Of a stretch of 64,000 bases of DNA, positions 33,420-44,465 are shown piece after piece. Under the pieces are notes generated by a model. The model did no database searches, was not told the origin of the DNA, and saw only the letters and a program-made list of their open reading frames with translations. The DNA is from Lampris incognitus (Eukaryota > Chordata > Actinopteri > Lampriformes > Lampridae): the NCBI RefSeq assembly GCF_029633865.1, contig NC_079219.1:13068137-13132136 (forward strand), in the 5' to 3' direction. The number at the start of each line of letters is the position of its first letter. Position 1 is the stretch's first letter. Position numbers and translations under genes: made by a program.

Positions 33420-35986
33420 GGGGCCTCACGTATCAATAGTTACTATGGGCAAATTTGTTCATACACACATTACATTAGAGTCATTTAGCCGACACTTTTA
33501 TCCAAAGCAACTTACAATAAGTGCATTGAATGTAGGAAGTCAGGAGAACTACTAGTCATCAGAGGTCATAAGTGCATCTAAACGAGCATCTAAGAGCTAA
33601 CCAATGCTGAAGTAAAAGCGCAAGAAAGAGATTTTTTTTTAAATGAGTGAATACAATAATTGCTAAGAACAAGTAACAGGGAAGTATTTCTTGAAGAGGT
33701 GAGTTTTCAACCTGTGCCGAATGATGGGCAGCGACTCCGCTGTCCTAACATCAGTGGGGAGTTCATTCTAACACTGTGGGGCCAGGACAGAAAAGAGCTG
33801 TGACCGGGTCGATCAGCAGCAGGGGCCTCTAAGTGACGGGGAAACCAGGCATCCCTAGGCAGCAGAGCGATGTGGTCGGGTTGGGGTGTAGGGCTTGACC
33901 ATGGCCTGGAGATAGGAAGGAGCTGTTCCTTTCACTGCCCGGTAGGCTAGCACCAGAGTCTTAAACTGGATGCGAGCAGCTACTGGGAGCAAATTTAGGG
34001 ACATGAGAAGGGGCGTTGTATGGGAGAACTTAGGGCGGTTGAACACCAGACGAGCTGCAGCTTTCTGACCAAGCTCCAGAGGCCTGATGGCCGACGCCGG
34101 GGTGCCAGCAAGGAGGGAATTGCCGTAGTCCAGCCGGGAGATGACCAGAGCCTGGATGAGCACCTGTGCTGCCTCATCAGTGAGGAATGGACAAATCCTC
34201 CTGATGTTATAGAGGAGAAGTCTGCAGGAGCGAGGCAACCGATGCAACGTTTGCAACGATGCGACAGTTGGTCATCCAGGATCACACTCAGATTCCTCGC
34301 AGTCCGAGTTGGCGTCACGACAGTGTTATCTTGTGATGGCCAGGTCTCGGTGCGGGCAACCTTTCTCCGGAAGGAACATCAGCTCTGTCTTGTCCAGATT
34401 GAGCTTCAGGTGGTGTGTTGCTGTCCACTCTGAGATGTCAGTCAAACACGCAGCAATGCGTGCCTCTACTTGTGTGTCAGAGGGAGGAAAGGACAAGATC
34501 AGCTGGGTGTCATCGGCATAACAATGGTAAGAGAAGTCATGTGAACGAATAAGAGAACTCAGGGATGTCGTGTACAGGGAGAAAAGGGGAGGACCCAGAA
34601 CCGAACCCTGTGGAACGCCTGTAGTCAGTCTGCGAGGCTCCGACACAGATCCCCTCCATGTCACCTGGTAGGAGCAACCCGTCAGGTAGGATGAAAAAAA
34701 TTGAGAGTGCAGAGCCTGTGACACCCAGCCTCTCGAGGGTAGAGAGGAGGATTTGGTGGTTCACTGTGTCGAACGCAGCTGACAAATCCAGGAGTATCAG
34801 GGCAGAGGAGAGAGAGTTTGCTCACGTAGAGTGCAGCGATTCTGTCGCTGCAAGGAGGGCCATCTCTGTCGAGTGACCCACCTTGAACCCAGACTGGTTG
34901 GGGTCCAGGAGGTTGTTCTGGTGGAGGTACAAAGAAAGTTGGGTAAAGACGGCACATTCGAAAGTTTTGGATAGAAGAGTAGAAGGGAAACTGATTTGTA
35001 GTTTTTGACATCAGAGGGGTTAAGTGATGGTTTCTTGAGAAGGGGGGTGATTCTATCAGTCTTGAAGGCACTTGGAAAGCATCCTGCCTGGAGGGAGGTG
35101 TTGATGATGTGGGTTAGAAAGGGAAGGAGTTCAGGTGCTATAGACTGGAGAAGAGGGGGAAGGACCAGGTCAAGGGAGCATGTGGTGGGGTGACTGGATG
35201 TAATGAGGTTGAGGACCTCGTCGGGGGAGAGGGGAACGAGGTGGGATAGGGTTGGATGTGGAGAGGTGAGGGAGGGTGCAGAGGATGGGATAGTGCAAGC
35301 AGCACTAACCGGGTGGTGAGAAAAGGAGGATCTGATGCCGTTTAGCTTCTTGTCAAAGAAGTTTGAAGTCATCAGGTAGAAGGGAGGAAGTAGGAGAAGG
35401 AGGTGGGGGTTGAAGAAGAGTAGAGAAGGTTTCAAAGAGTTTCTTAGGATTAGAGGCAGAGGATAGGATTTTAGAGTGACAGAAGGCAGCCTTAGCAGCA
35501 GAGAGGGAGGAGGAGAAAGTGGAAAGTAGAGATTGGAAGTTGAGAAGGTCCTCTGGGAGTTTGCCTTTTCTCCATTGGCACTGTGCCACTCTAAGGCTCC
35601 GTCTGTCACTACATACTGAGTCTGACAGCCAAGGGGCAGGTGGAGTTGGGCGTGCAGGCCTGGAGGTGAGTGTACTGAGATTGTCCAGACACCCATGAGA
35701 GTGTCCAGACACACCCATGGGATTTTTTAGCCCTGAAGTTTCTCTCAGAGACCAGTGTAGAACTGGGGTAACCCCTGAATTTAGACATCGATTGGCTAAC
35801 ACTGATGTCTTTGCAAGCCTGGGTGATTGTTTGCTGCAAGAGGTAGACAATAGATGTTAGGAGGAAGGACTTACAAATAACCATCATGCCCTGCTATTAT
35901 CTGTCAGACAATCTTGAGGGCTAAAAAAAATCCATGGGTGTGTAAGAACAAATTTGCCCACAGTAATGACTGATACATGAGGCCCC
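33420..35986. mobile_element. MITE with GGGGCCTCA termini, split by an L2 LINE
   Basis: The left end GGGGCCTCACGTATCAATAG and the inverse at the right end (GATACATGAGGCCCC, about 35972-35986) match over about 50 bp, including GGGCAAATTTGTTC. The L2 LINE occupies nearly all the interior. A second inverted pair, CCCATGGGATTTTTTAGCCC (about 35713) against GGGCTAAAAAAAATCCATGG (about 35918), belongs to the same MITE type. Confidence 0.7.
33466..35700 (-). mobile_element. L2-clade LINE (ORF2 remnant and 3' end)
   Basis: Minus-strand pieces in order: a pre-RT region (about 35600-35350), an RT N-terminal part (SPDEVLNLITSSHPTTCSLD, LLKKPSLNPSDVKNYKSVSL), then RT motifs TGVPQGSVLGPPLFSLY and FSYHCYADDTQLILSFPP (34720-34490), then the LDYGNSLLAGTPASAIRPL C-terminal part (34250-33855). 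The 3' end carries the teleost L2 signature CATTTAGCCGACACTTTTAT (about 33482-33501). The frame is broken at several points (changes of frame near 35350, 34800 and 34320), so it is inactive. It is inserted in the MITE. Confidence 0.85.
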
Positions 35987-36193
35987 AGGAGAGGGCAGCA
36001 TGAAAGCCCAAAGTTTTCTACTCATTTTTCATTGGTGAGTGTATTTTCAACCCTATCAAAATGGACCTAATTTTATGAAATGTTTAATTTTACTGAGTAG
36101 TACAAAGCTATGATAAAGCAACAGCAAAAACAATGTTGGCTGAAACCTTTAAGAAAGAGGAGGAGGTGGGTGGGTGAGACAATTGTGCTTCAG

Positions 36194-38293
36194 TCAAGAC
36201 AACAGAGTAAAACAGACCATTGGTGCCACCAGGAGCAGAAGGCTCACACCAACGCCTCCTGCGCTGTTGCACAGGTCAGCTTGGCAGCAGCAAATGTCAC
36301 TTAGGACTCCTGTCATCTGTGCTGAACCACTACCAGAACACATGGACCTGGAGGCACAGCCCTTCACAGAAATCTTTCTGCCTTCCGTCATCACTGTGAA
36401 TACAGAACACAGTTACTGTCTTTATTCAATGTTTATCCAGGTCTTTATTCATCACTGAACATTCCACTAAGCTGAAGAATGTGAAATATGTTGGGAGAGC
36501 AGAGAGGCATCCGTCTGATGCCATAGGCCTGTTACCTGTTGCTGAGACGCAGCGATCTTCATTCCCCACACAGCTAAGAATGTCAGTGATGTTTTGGTCA
36601 TTGTATACGTAGCACTTTTTCCCATTAGCAGAAGGCACGCCGGGCTCTGACAGATAACATTCAGATTATTTTAAAACTGCAACCACTTGTTACACAGTTC
36701 TGGATAAGTTGCCAGTTATTAAATAAAAGTTAGCATACATGTACCACTATCAGACATATTGGTTTTGGTGATAGACTCAACTGATGTATTAGACTATCCA
36801 TCCCTCCATTATCTGAACCACTTATCCTGCTCTCAGGGTCGCGGGGATGCTGGAGCCTATCCCAGCAGACACCCTGGACAGGCCGCCAGGCCATCACACA
36901 GGGCCGACATACACACACACACACTCACACACATTCATACCTAGGGACAATTTAGTATGGTCGATTCACCTGACCTACATGTATTTGGGCTGTGGGAGGA
37001 AACCGGAGCCCCCAGAGGAAACCCACGCAGACACAGGGAGAACATGCAAACTCCACACAGAGGACGACCCGGGATGACCCCTGGGGTTGGACTACCCCGG
37101 GGTTCGAATCCAGGACCTTCTTGCTGTGAGGCGACTGTGCTAACCACTGCGCCACCATGCCGCCCCTGTATTCAACCATTTTCAGGGAAAATAATTTTTG
37201 ATGCCATTTTGTAGTATTTGCTGCTGTATTTCTCTGATACAAAACAAGGTAAGTAAAGATAGTTACTTGGGGTGTGCTTATCGTTGCAGCGGTCAGCGGA
37301 GCAACATGTTAAGCTGATTACAGTCCTGCCCCGTCCGTAGTTGACTGAGCCCTCTTGACACTCATCAGGCAAGAAACAAGATATCTTATTGACATCTAGG
37401 AGTTCAGACTCCCCTGCAAACAGACACAAGATAGACGTTTCTGTCAGATTTTTTTTATGATGTTGAAAAAGCTACATAAGGCAATCTACAGCTGCCAATG
37501 AAATAATTGCAAAAGAGCTTAACTTGTGCAATTAGATAATCACATACCACTGTGAACTACATACCCTGGTACTGAGTGACCCTCACTGCTCCACATATAT
37601 TGGGACTGGTGCAGTTTTTACCGTGAATGAACATACTGTATTCCCAGGAGGCATGCACACATAACATATCAATGTATAGGCTGAGAAAACAGGAAACAGA
37701 CATAGACAAGTTAGAACTGAACTTGGCCTGGAGTGCTTCCATAGCCGAATGACTACAGAACATGCCACATGGCCACAACTGTCGCCAGTTCGATTCCAGG
37801 AGGCGTCCTTTGTTGCACGTCATCTCTCGCTCTCCCTCTCACACATACACTCACAGTCTGACCATGCATCTAATAAAAAGTTAATCTAAAAAGAAAAACT
37901 AAACCTACTACTGTGAATTGCGTTGCAGGCACATTTTTATTACGAAGCCTACCTTTTAATAGTCTTTATGCATGCTCAATAATCCAGATATGGAAATCAC
38001 AGAAAGGTGGATCAGCTCATCTGGGCACAAAGTTACGTCCGGATGAGCTGATTCATGATTCATCTTTCTGTGACTACTTTTTCATCAAAATAATGTATTA
38101 TTTGGTCTACGCTTTCCAGCAGTCTAAAAATATGTTTAACTATAATAATGAGGATGCTGGAGGAAAAGTGTCTTAAATCTCACAGCCAACTGATGCCTGT
38201 CCTTAGTTAGAGGAAAAAATAACTTGAGTTAAATAATAAAAACTTGCCTTCAGGGAGAAGCACACTCCCAAGGATCAGAGCGAGCAGATACAT
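36194..38293 (-). CDS. Ly6/uPAR (PLAUR-like) two-domain protein, copy 2, possibly decaying
   Basis: Five minus-strand exons: 38248-38293, 37565-37680, 37267-37413, 36536-36646, 36194-36393. Lengths 46/116/147/111/200 nt against 46/117/147/111/203 in copy 1. Exon 1 encodes MYLLALILGSVLLPE and again ends at a GC donor. Domain 1 reads LICYVCMPPGNTVC and ends SLTCCSADRCN. Domain 2 reads KKCYVYNDQN and ends DICCCQADLCN. A hydrophobic tail (VSLLLLVAPMVCFTLLS) suggests a GPI signal. Oddities: exon 2 is one nucleotide short in an A-run near 37618, shifting the frame between FTVK and NCTSPNICGAV. Domain 2 also has non-cysteine residues where copy 1 has CNSQDC. It is a young pseudogene, a strongly diverged gene, or has a base error in the assembly. 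A SINE lies in intron 3 and another in intron 1. Confidence 0.8.
36794..37166 (-). mobile_element. tRNA-derived SINE (type 1), complete with head
   Basis: Full-length minus-strand copy in intron 3 of uPAR-like copy 2. The tRNA-like head starts near 37166 (GGGCGGCATGGTGGCGCAGT, A box; GGATTCGAACCCC, B box). The conserved TTTCCTCCCACAGCCCAAAT region, a CA tract and GGGATAGGCTCCAGCATCCC follow, and the tail ends ATGGAGGGATGG. Confidence 0.88.
37731..37900 (+). mobile_element. tRNA-derived SINE (type 3)
   Basis: A box-like CATAGCCGAATGACTAC and B box GCCAGTTCGATTCC, followed by TCCTTTGTTGCACGTCATCT and CTCTCGCTCTCCCTCTC. This is a common teleost SINE arrangement. Lies in intron 1 of uPAR-like copy 2. 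Confidence 0.65.
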
Positions 38294-38579
38294 GGTTGTT
38301 TGTGAGCTCTAACGGATGGAGTTCAGCTTTTAACAGCTCTACATGACAGGGAATGGCTACAGGAAATTGTGCTACAGGAAACCTCAGAACCAAATTTAAC
38401 GACCTTAGCAGATGTACAGGATGTTTCAGTTTGTATCATTTGCAAGCATCAGGGTAAGTTTAAACAATCCAGTCCGTCCAAGTATGTAGTCCTTTGTTGT
38501 CATCAGCAGCTCTTGAAACACCCCCCCCACCACCACCACCACTGAGCAACAACACGTGAAATACTGGCATACTCTTCCA
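38294..38579. other. Upstream region of uPAR-like copy 2
   Basis: Presumed promoter side of the minus-strand gene. A CCCCCCCCACCACCACCACC run sits at about 38521-38541. No clear core promoter element. Confidence 0.4.
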
Positions 38580-39995
38580 TAACTACTACTACTACTTTTG
38601 GCTGCTCCCGTTAGGGGTCGCCACAGTGGATCATCTGTTTCAATTTCTTCCCGTCGTCTGCATCTTCCTCTGTCACACCAGCCACCTGCATGTCTTCCCT
38701 CACCACATCCATTAACCTCCTCTTTGGCCTTCCTCTTTTCCTCTTCCCTGGCAGCTCCATATTCAGCATCCTTCTCCCAATATACTCAGCATCTCTCCTC
38801 CACACATGTCCAAGCCATCTCAATCTTGCCTCTCTTGCTTTGTCTCCAAACTGTCCAACTTGAGCTGTCCCTCTAATATAATCATTCCTAATCCTGTCCT
38901 TCTTCATCACTCCCAATGCAAATCTTAGCATCTTCAACTCTGCCACCTCCAGCTCCACCTCCTGTCTTTTCGTCAGTGCCACTGTCTCCAAACCATATAA
39001 CATAGCTGGTCTCACAACCATCTTGTAAACCTTCCCTTTAACTCTTGCTGGTACCCTTCTGTCGCAAATATCTCCTGACACTCTTCTCCACCCACTCCAC
39101 CCTGCCTGCACTCTCTTCTTCACCTCTCTCCTGCACTCCCCGTTACTTTGGACAGTTGACCCCAAGTATTTAAACTCATCCACCTTCATCACCTCTACTC
39201 CTTGCATCCTCACCATTCCACTGTCCTCCCTCTCATTCATGCATAGGTATTCCGTCTTGCTCCTACTGACTTTCATTCCTCTTCTCTCCAGTGCATACCT
39301 CCACCTCTCCAGGCTCTCCTCAACCTGCACCCTACTCTCGCTACAGATCACAATGTCATCCGCGAGCATCATAGTCCATCGAGGCTCCTTCCTGATCTTG
39401 TCCGTCAACCTGTCCATCACCATTGCAAACAAGAAAGGGCCGAGCCGATCCTTGATGCAATCCCACCTCCACCTTGAACCCATCTGTCATTCCAACCACA
39501 CACCTCACCATTGTGACACTTCCTTCATCCTGCACCACTCCTACGTACTTCTCTGCAACTCCCAACTTCCTCATACAATACCACACCTCCTCTCTCGGCA
39601 CCCTGTCATATGCTTTCTCTAAATCCACAAAGACACAATGTAACTCCTTCTGGCCTTCTCTATACTTCTTGATCAACATTCTCAAAGCAAACATCACATC
39701 TGTAGTGGTCTTTCCTGGCATGAAACCATACTGCTGCTCACTAATCATCACCTCTCCTCTTAACCTAGCTTCTATTACTCTTTCCCATATCTTCATGCTG
39801 TGGCTGATCAACTTTATACCTCTGTAGTTGCTGCAGTTCTGCACATCGCCCTTGTTCTTGAAAAACGGTACCAGTATGCTTCTTCTCCACTCCTCAGGCA
39901 TCCTCTCACTTTCCAAGATTGTGTTAAACAAACTAGTTAAAAACCCCACTGCCATCTCTCCTAAACACCTCCATGCTGATTCTATTGATCTGTGG
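38580..39995 (-). mobile_element. RTE-type LINE, 5'-truncated
   Basis: Minus-strand reverse transcriptase: [100 protein letters not shown], and the C-terminal RLRWLGHVWRRDAEYIGRRM ... CGDP with a TAA at 38611-38613. A short TAG/TAGT-repeat tail follows. The frame shifts around 39450 and the endonuclease half is missing. The RT segment is otherwise largely open, suggesting a moderately young dead copy. A second fragment of the same family lies at 62118-62375. Confidence 0.88.
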
Positions 39996-40096
39996 TGTAG
40001 GGTTAAATGGGGGCCGGGGCGTTGAGGGTGGGCCATTTGGCGATACTCCAGAAAATCTCCCTCTTTTCCACAGCCTAATGTTGTCAGGTATGGCGA

Positions 40097-40450
40097 ATAG
40101 CCACAGAGCAACATAACGAGCACGTTAAAAAAAACAGGGACGTGTTTAAGAGACTCGTGGACATCGTTGTGTACCTCAGAACCCAGGAGCAGGCATTACG
40201 GGGACACCCAGAGGGGGAAGGATCGGACAATCGTGGTAATTATATTGAGCTCGTCAACCTACTCAGAAAATATGATGAGAGGCTAGCCCATCATCTGGAG
40301 ACATACAGTGTCTTTTCTGGCGTGTCAAGCCACATCCAAAATGATCTGATGGAATCTGTGGGGAATGTGCTGCTGAATGAAATAAAATCTGAAATCAAAG
40401 ATGCAAGCTTTGTAGCGATGCTAACTGATGAAACCACCGAGTGTCCAACT
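40097..40450 (+). pseudogene. hAT-type transposase fragment (DUF4371 region)
   Basis: Reads [96 protein letters not shown]. This matches the F.RLVDI...L..Q..A.RGH.E...S.N.GN..EL pattern of DUF4371-bearing hAT relatives. The dimerisation end is absent. A 58-bp GT microsatellite follows at 40531. Confidence 0.8.
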
Positions 40451-40527
40451 TCGCCCAGCTTTCTACAGTCTGGAGTTACTGTGCAGCACTGTCAATGTGT
40501 GCAGACTTCACAGGTACGTTACCAAAG

Positions 40528-40530
<3 letters not shown>

Positions 40531-40588
<58 letters not shown>
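40531..40588. repeat. (GT)n microsatellite, 29 units
   Basis: Uninterrupted GT repeat ending GTGTGTAC. Confidence 0.97.
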
Positions 40589-40590
<2 letters not shown>

Positions 40591-41400
40591 ATACACACAG
40601 GGTGTTGGGATGCGTCTAGTGCAGCAGTGTGTAGTTGGAGGGAAGGTGCATGTGTTCTTCCAACCCGCTTGTGTCCTTCCTGCCCTTAGCTTGCTGCCAC
40701 TGGCTAGCCTTTGTGGCGAATAGGGAAGCATCCTAGCGTGTAAGCCTTCCCTTGCCAGTACATAGCCTCTCCTTCACCAAGACTCCTGCCAGGCCTCCCC
40801 GTGGCCACACGTGGTAACTGGGGTCTTGCGGCCCTAGGCTAACTTGGCAGGGGATCTCAGAGCAGCAGTGGGCCCCAGAGATATGGTGTGCAGGCCCACC
40901 CTGGTGGACATGCCCTGGCACCTATCAACCACTGCCCCGCTGCCTTGTGGGTGAGTCTGGGAAGACATAAGGCTAAGGGAGCTTACCCCAACAGAAAAGC
41001 AAGCTGTGGCGGCACGCTTCGAGGTGGTTTCCGAAAAACCGGATTTCCGGCAGCCCCCTGCAGTTGTGTGGAGGTGCCGGTCGTCTAGGGATCCCCCTTG
41101 CCATCGGAACCATCTCCTCTACAATCAAGTCATGTGGCGTTGGGAGAAGCGCACCCCCCATGCCACTTTAAAAACCATCTCTGCGCAGGTATCTTCTGCT
41201 ATCTGAGTCCTCAAAGGACCCACAAATATAAGAAGATGGTCATCATCAGGCACGATGGACAACCAGCAAGCAAGCAAGCGTGCCCGGGGTCGGGACGAGG
41301 TAGCATACCCAGCTTCAAAGGTCACTGCTCACCACTGAGTTAGAGATCTGATGCAAGACCTGTTGAGAGAGATCAGTAGCTCAATCAGCAGCCTGAGTGG
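40589..41400. other. Unassigned GC-richer region
   Basis: Higher GC content than its neighbours; no protein family recognised in any frame. Possibly the 5' leader of the LTR-type fossil that follows. Confidence 0.35.
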
Positions 41401-41419
41401 GGGGAAAAATCCTACATTC

Positions 41420-42236
41420 TACCCTTGTTAGCGTACCACAATGACAACCCTGATTTCTACTTTCTCCCTAGTAATTTGGACATGTGCACCCGCACCAAAG
41501 ATATCAATTGGGTCTGTGCAAGTAATCCACTCATTAGACACACAACTGATCGCCTGTGTGGCCTGGGGGCCGATGCCTCTGAACAAAAATGTACAGGTAG
41601 CCTGTCCATCAAAGAGGAAAGCACTGAGACTGTGGTAGAAAGACCAGCTAATTAGTGGCTTGTTAACACCCCAAGCACTGAAATCCTGATGTCTTATGAC
41701 CGGCATGACACAGTCACTAGGATGAAAATCCCCAACCAAACGGTGTTCCTCAATTTTCCGCAAGGAGGTACCATTGATATAGGCGACATTGCATTACATC
41801 ACCTCAGTCCAGATAGTTATAACAGAGACTGAAATCGACATCCTCCTTCAACAGTAGCTTCTGGCTGAAGGGACCAAAATGGTAAAGTTCATCCTGGAAC
41901 AGACTGGACTCACAGCCATAGTTCCCAGTCGATTAGTAAGGCAGTTAGCTAAATTAGGACACCACATTATTCTGGTCATATTGGGACTCCTCCTCAGTGC
42001 TTGGGTCAGCACGGTAGGCATCGCGGATGTGATGTTTAGTATTAGGGGAATACACCTTTAAGGACACAGGGAGTTATGGGATAGTAAACAGAGCAGCCAC
42101 GGGAGCGGGAAGGTAGACGAGGGTCAGTCGGATTATGTGCACGTTATGCATGGAGCGAAATAAACATGCCGAAGTTCCACGGCTAATTCAGAAACGGTGT
42201 TATCATCTGTGAGCATGAAAAGGAGGTCATTACAGC
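41420..42236 (+). mobile_element. Env-like and LTR fossil of a retroviral-type element
   Basis: The open stretch NPDFYFLPSNLDMCTRTKDI with CTGSLSIKEES, and the adjoining SYDRHDTVTRMKIPNQTVFL, look like an extracellular glycoprotein. Further on, GHHIILVILGLLLSAWVSTV is a likely membrane span. It is followed by an LTR-like stretch (about 42034-42236, starting TG, with AATAAA, ending CA). The order glycoprotein, membrane span, LTR suggests the 3' end of an env-bearing element. Broken, a few breaks. The family is uncertain and the env call is an inference. Confidence 0.45.
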
Positions 42237-42917
42237 ATACATGCTGTAAAAACACATACAAACACTACACACCAAGCGTGACTCCATAGTCAATGTCCCC
42301 AACTCTCTCGGTGTCCGCTCCTCCCTCGCACCGCAGGCTTCCATGAACTTTCCTAAGGAGTAGGCTTGCTAACCCTACTACTACCACCCTATTCTTCCTT
42401 TCCCACATATATGTGAAGCGTTTCATCTTTTCTTTTGAAATGTTGACTCTTCCTTTTTTGTCTTCTTTTTTTAGTTTAGCCTAGTTCACAGAAGTAGTAC
42501 AGTTGTGCATGTAATGTTGAAATATAAATTTCCACATACTTGAAGTTTTTAATTTTTGAAATGTTCAATTTTCTTTGTTTTCTCCTTTTTATAGCTTGAA
42601 ATTTTTGAGCGGGTACGTCTCGATGTTAGCTTGAGCTCAGAGTTCATGGTTGACCATATCCAGCTGAGTTCCCAGCCTGACATGAATGTCTGCTCCAACA
42701 AAGAGTGAATGGGGTAACTGGGGGACCACGTTCATGAAGTGTGTGAATTCTTGTTTCGATCTGTATGGATAAGGCACAGACGCCAAGACGCATGAACACT
42801 CCTGCTGGTTGTCTTCCAGATTAAGTTTCAGCTTCTCACGTGGTGTGGCATGAGGCAGGTCAGATAGGCAATGCTCAGGTAGCCTTCAACATTGGAACTA
42901 TGGCTATCAGAGTCGAA
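42237..42917. other. Unassigned spacer
   Basis: T-rich in the centre; no motif or gene recognised. Confidence 0.35.
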
Positions 42918-43560
42918 TCATTCTATGTCATTTGCAAGGGAGTCAAGTTGGCACATGTGGAGGCCAGAGGAATGGTCTCTCCATACCTTCCTTGACCTTT
43001 TGAAATGGTTGCTCTCTGAGCTACTTGATGAGTCTCTTAGAGGATGGTGCCTCTCATCATACTCATCAGAGGAGGAGGGTGAGGAATAGTGGTAACGGTA
43101 GGTGGGGTTAGCTACGGCGTAACCTTTACTCATCTTTTTGCTCTTAACGGCCTTAGATTTGAGGAGCCCTTCAGGCACTAGTGGGCATGATTTGGCTACA
43201 CCGATGCTGCGAGAGGGGGCTACACAAGCTTTTGTCTAGCTAGGGGGGCTGCTTGATGTTGAGCCAAGTAAACATCAGTGTCTATGTCAGACCCTGTTCT
43301 TCCCTCAGCTTCTAGCTCTGCTTCTGCAGGGGGTGCATTAAGCACCGCTTGGGCCTTGACACATGCTTAACGAGTTTCTTTCTGGGCCTGGTGGACCGTT
43401 CAGCTAGCTGGAGCCTACAGGCACACTCCTCTAGCGACTTATTGGTGAGCTTGAGCTCACAACACAGGATACAGTTCCTTATGTCTAGTCTGTTGCAACT
43501 AGCGCTTAGGTACCATCAAGTCTTTGACTTTATGGTACCACGTCTGCTCTGACATGAACA
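42918..43560 (-). pseudogene. Unrecognised coding remnant, Ser/Lys-rich
   Basis: On the minus strand 43178-42918 is open: LKSKAVKSKKMSKGYAVANP, YRYHYSSPSSSDEYDERHHP, LRDSSSSSESNHFKRSRKVW. Adjacent sequence up to 43560 continues in a similar style but with stops. The charged, serine-rich composition could be a gag-like or nuclear protein. No family recognised. Confidence 0.3.
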
Positions 43561-43967
43561 GTCCTTTGGGACTTCACAAGTACTTGTCTTTTTTCTTATT
43601 ACTTTCGAATCAACTGAATTGCTCATAAGCAGACAAGGGATCCAACTGTCAACATGTCAACACATTATTCACTTACGACTTAATTATTGACTCATCTAAG
43701 ATTTCAGCTTTTCAGGTTTAAAGAATTTTAAGTAAGATTTGTTCAGACATTGTGACTTGTTGTAACAAGACTAGTAAAAAAAAAAAGTTATATAACTACA
43801 TGAAATAGGGGTTAAATACTTAAGTACATCCTGAAAATGTTCCGAAGACAACCTTCATCATGACCAAAATCAAGTTAATGGTGATTAACTTCAGCCTTGC
43901 CCTCAAAGATATTAGAGGAGTAAAAATGAAAAGGAACCACAAAAATTTAAATCTCTGAAATGTTCCT

Positions 43968-43973
43968 TTTATT
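43968..43973 (-). promoter_or_regulatory. smg9: Poly(A) signal of smg9
   Basis: AATAAA on the minus strand about 490 nt downstream of the smg9 stop codon, giving a 3' UTR of about 0.5 kb (44465 to about 43950). Confidence 0.55.
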
Positions 43974-44465
43974 TCATCAAATTAACAAGGTACAACGTGT
44001 TGATGTTCAATAGTTGTAAGAAACAAAAAAAAACAAAACAAAAAACTATTACAGGGGTGTTGCAACTTTCTCTCAGAAAACATTTCTCCACAAAACAAGT
44101 ATACTAGGACAGTTGTTAGCACATCTGAAATCAATGATGGCTCTCAAAAAATATTTACATATTTTGGTTACATTATGTACATGTGACGGTTGTCCCTTCT
44201 GGTGCAGAGTAGGCTTTTATTACTCAACGCCCACATATTTGATATGTAGTAATCAAGCAATCTTTTACAATTAGAGCAAGCTCAGTTCTGTCTGCTCAGC
44301 ATATTCCTCATGGTGTCCTGGGCAATGTCCATTTTTTTACCACCAAATGGGATTCGATGACACTGTTCAGCTAGTCCCTCCCACGATACGGAAGTGACTT
44401 TGTCCAACCTCAGAGCTTCCTGTCTCTCAGTGTGACTCTTTTCTGGAGCGCCTTGACAGTACTCA

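Noticed and set aside
40428-40731. Open frames across the GT repeat
   Set aside because: Microsatellite translation; only the hAT-like part before 40450 has family support.
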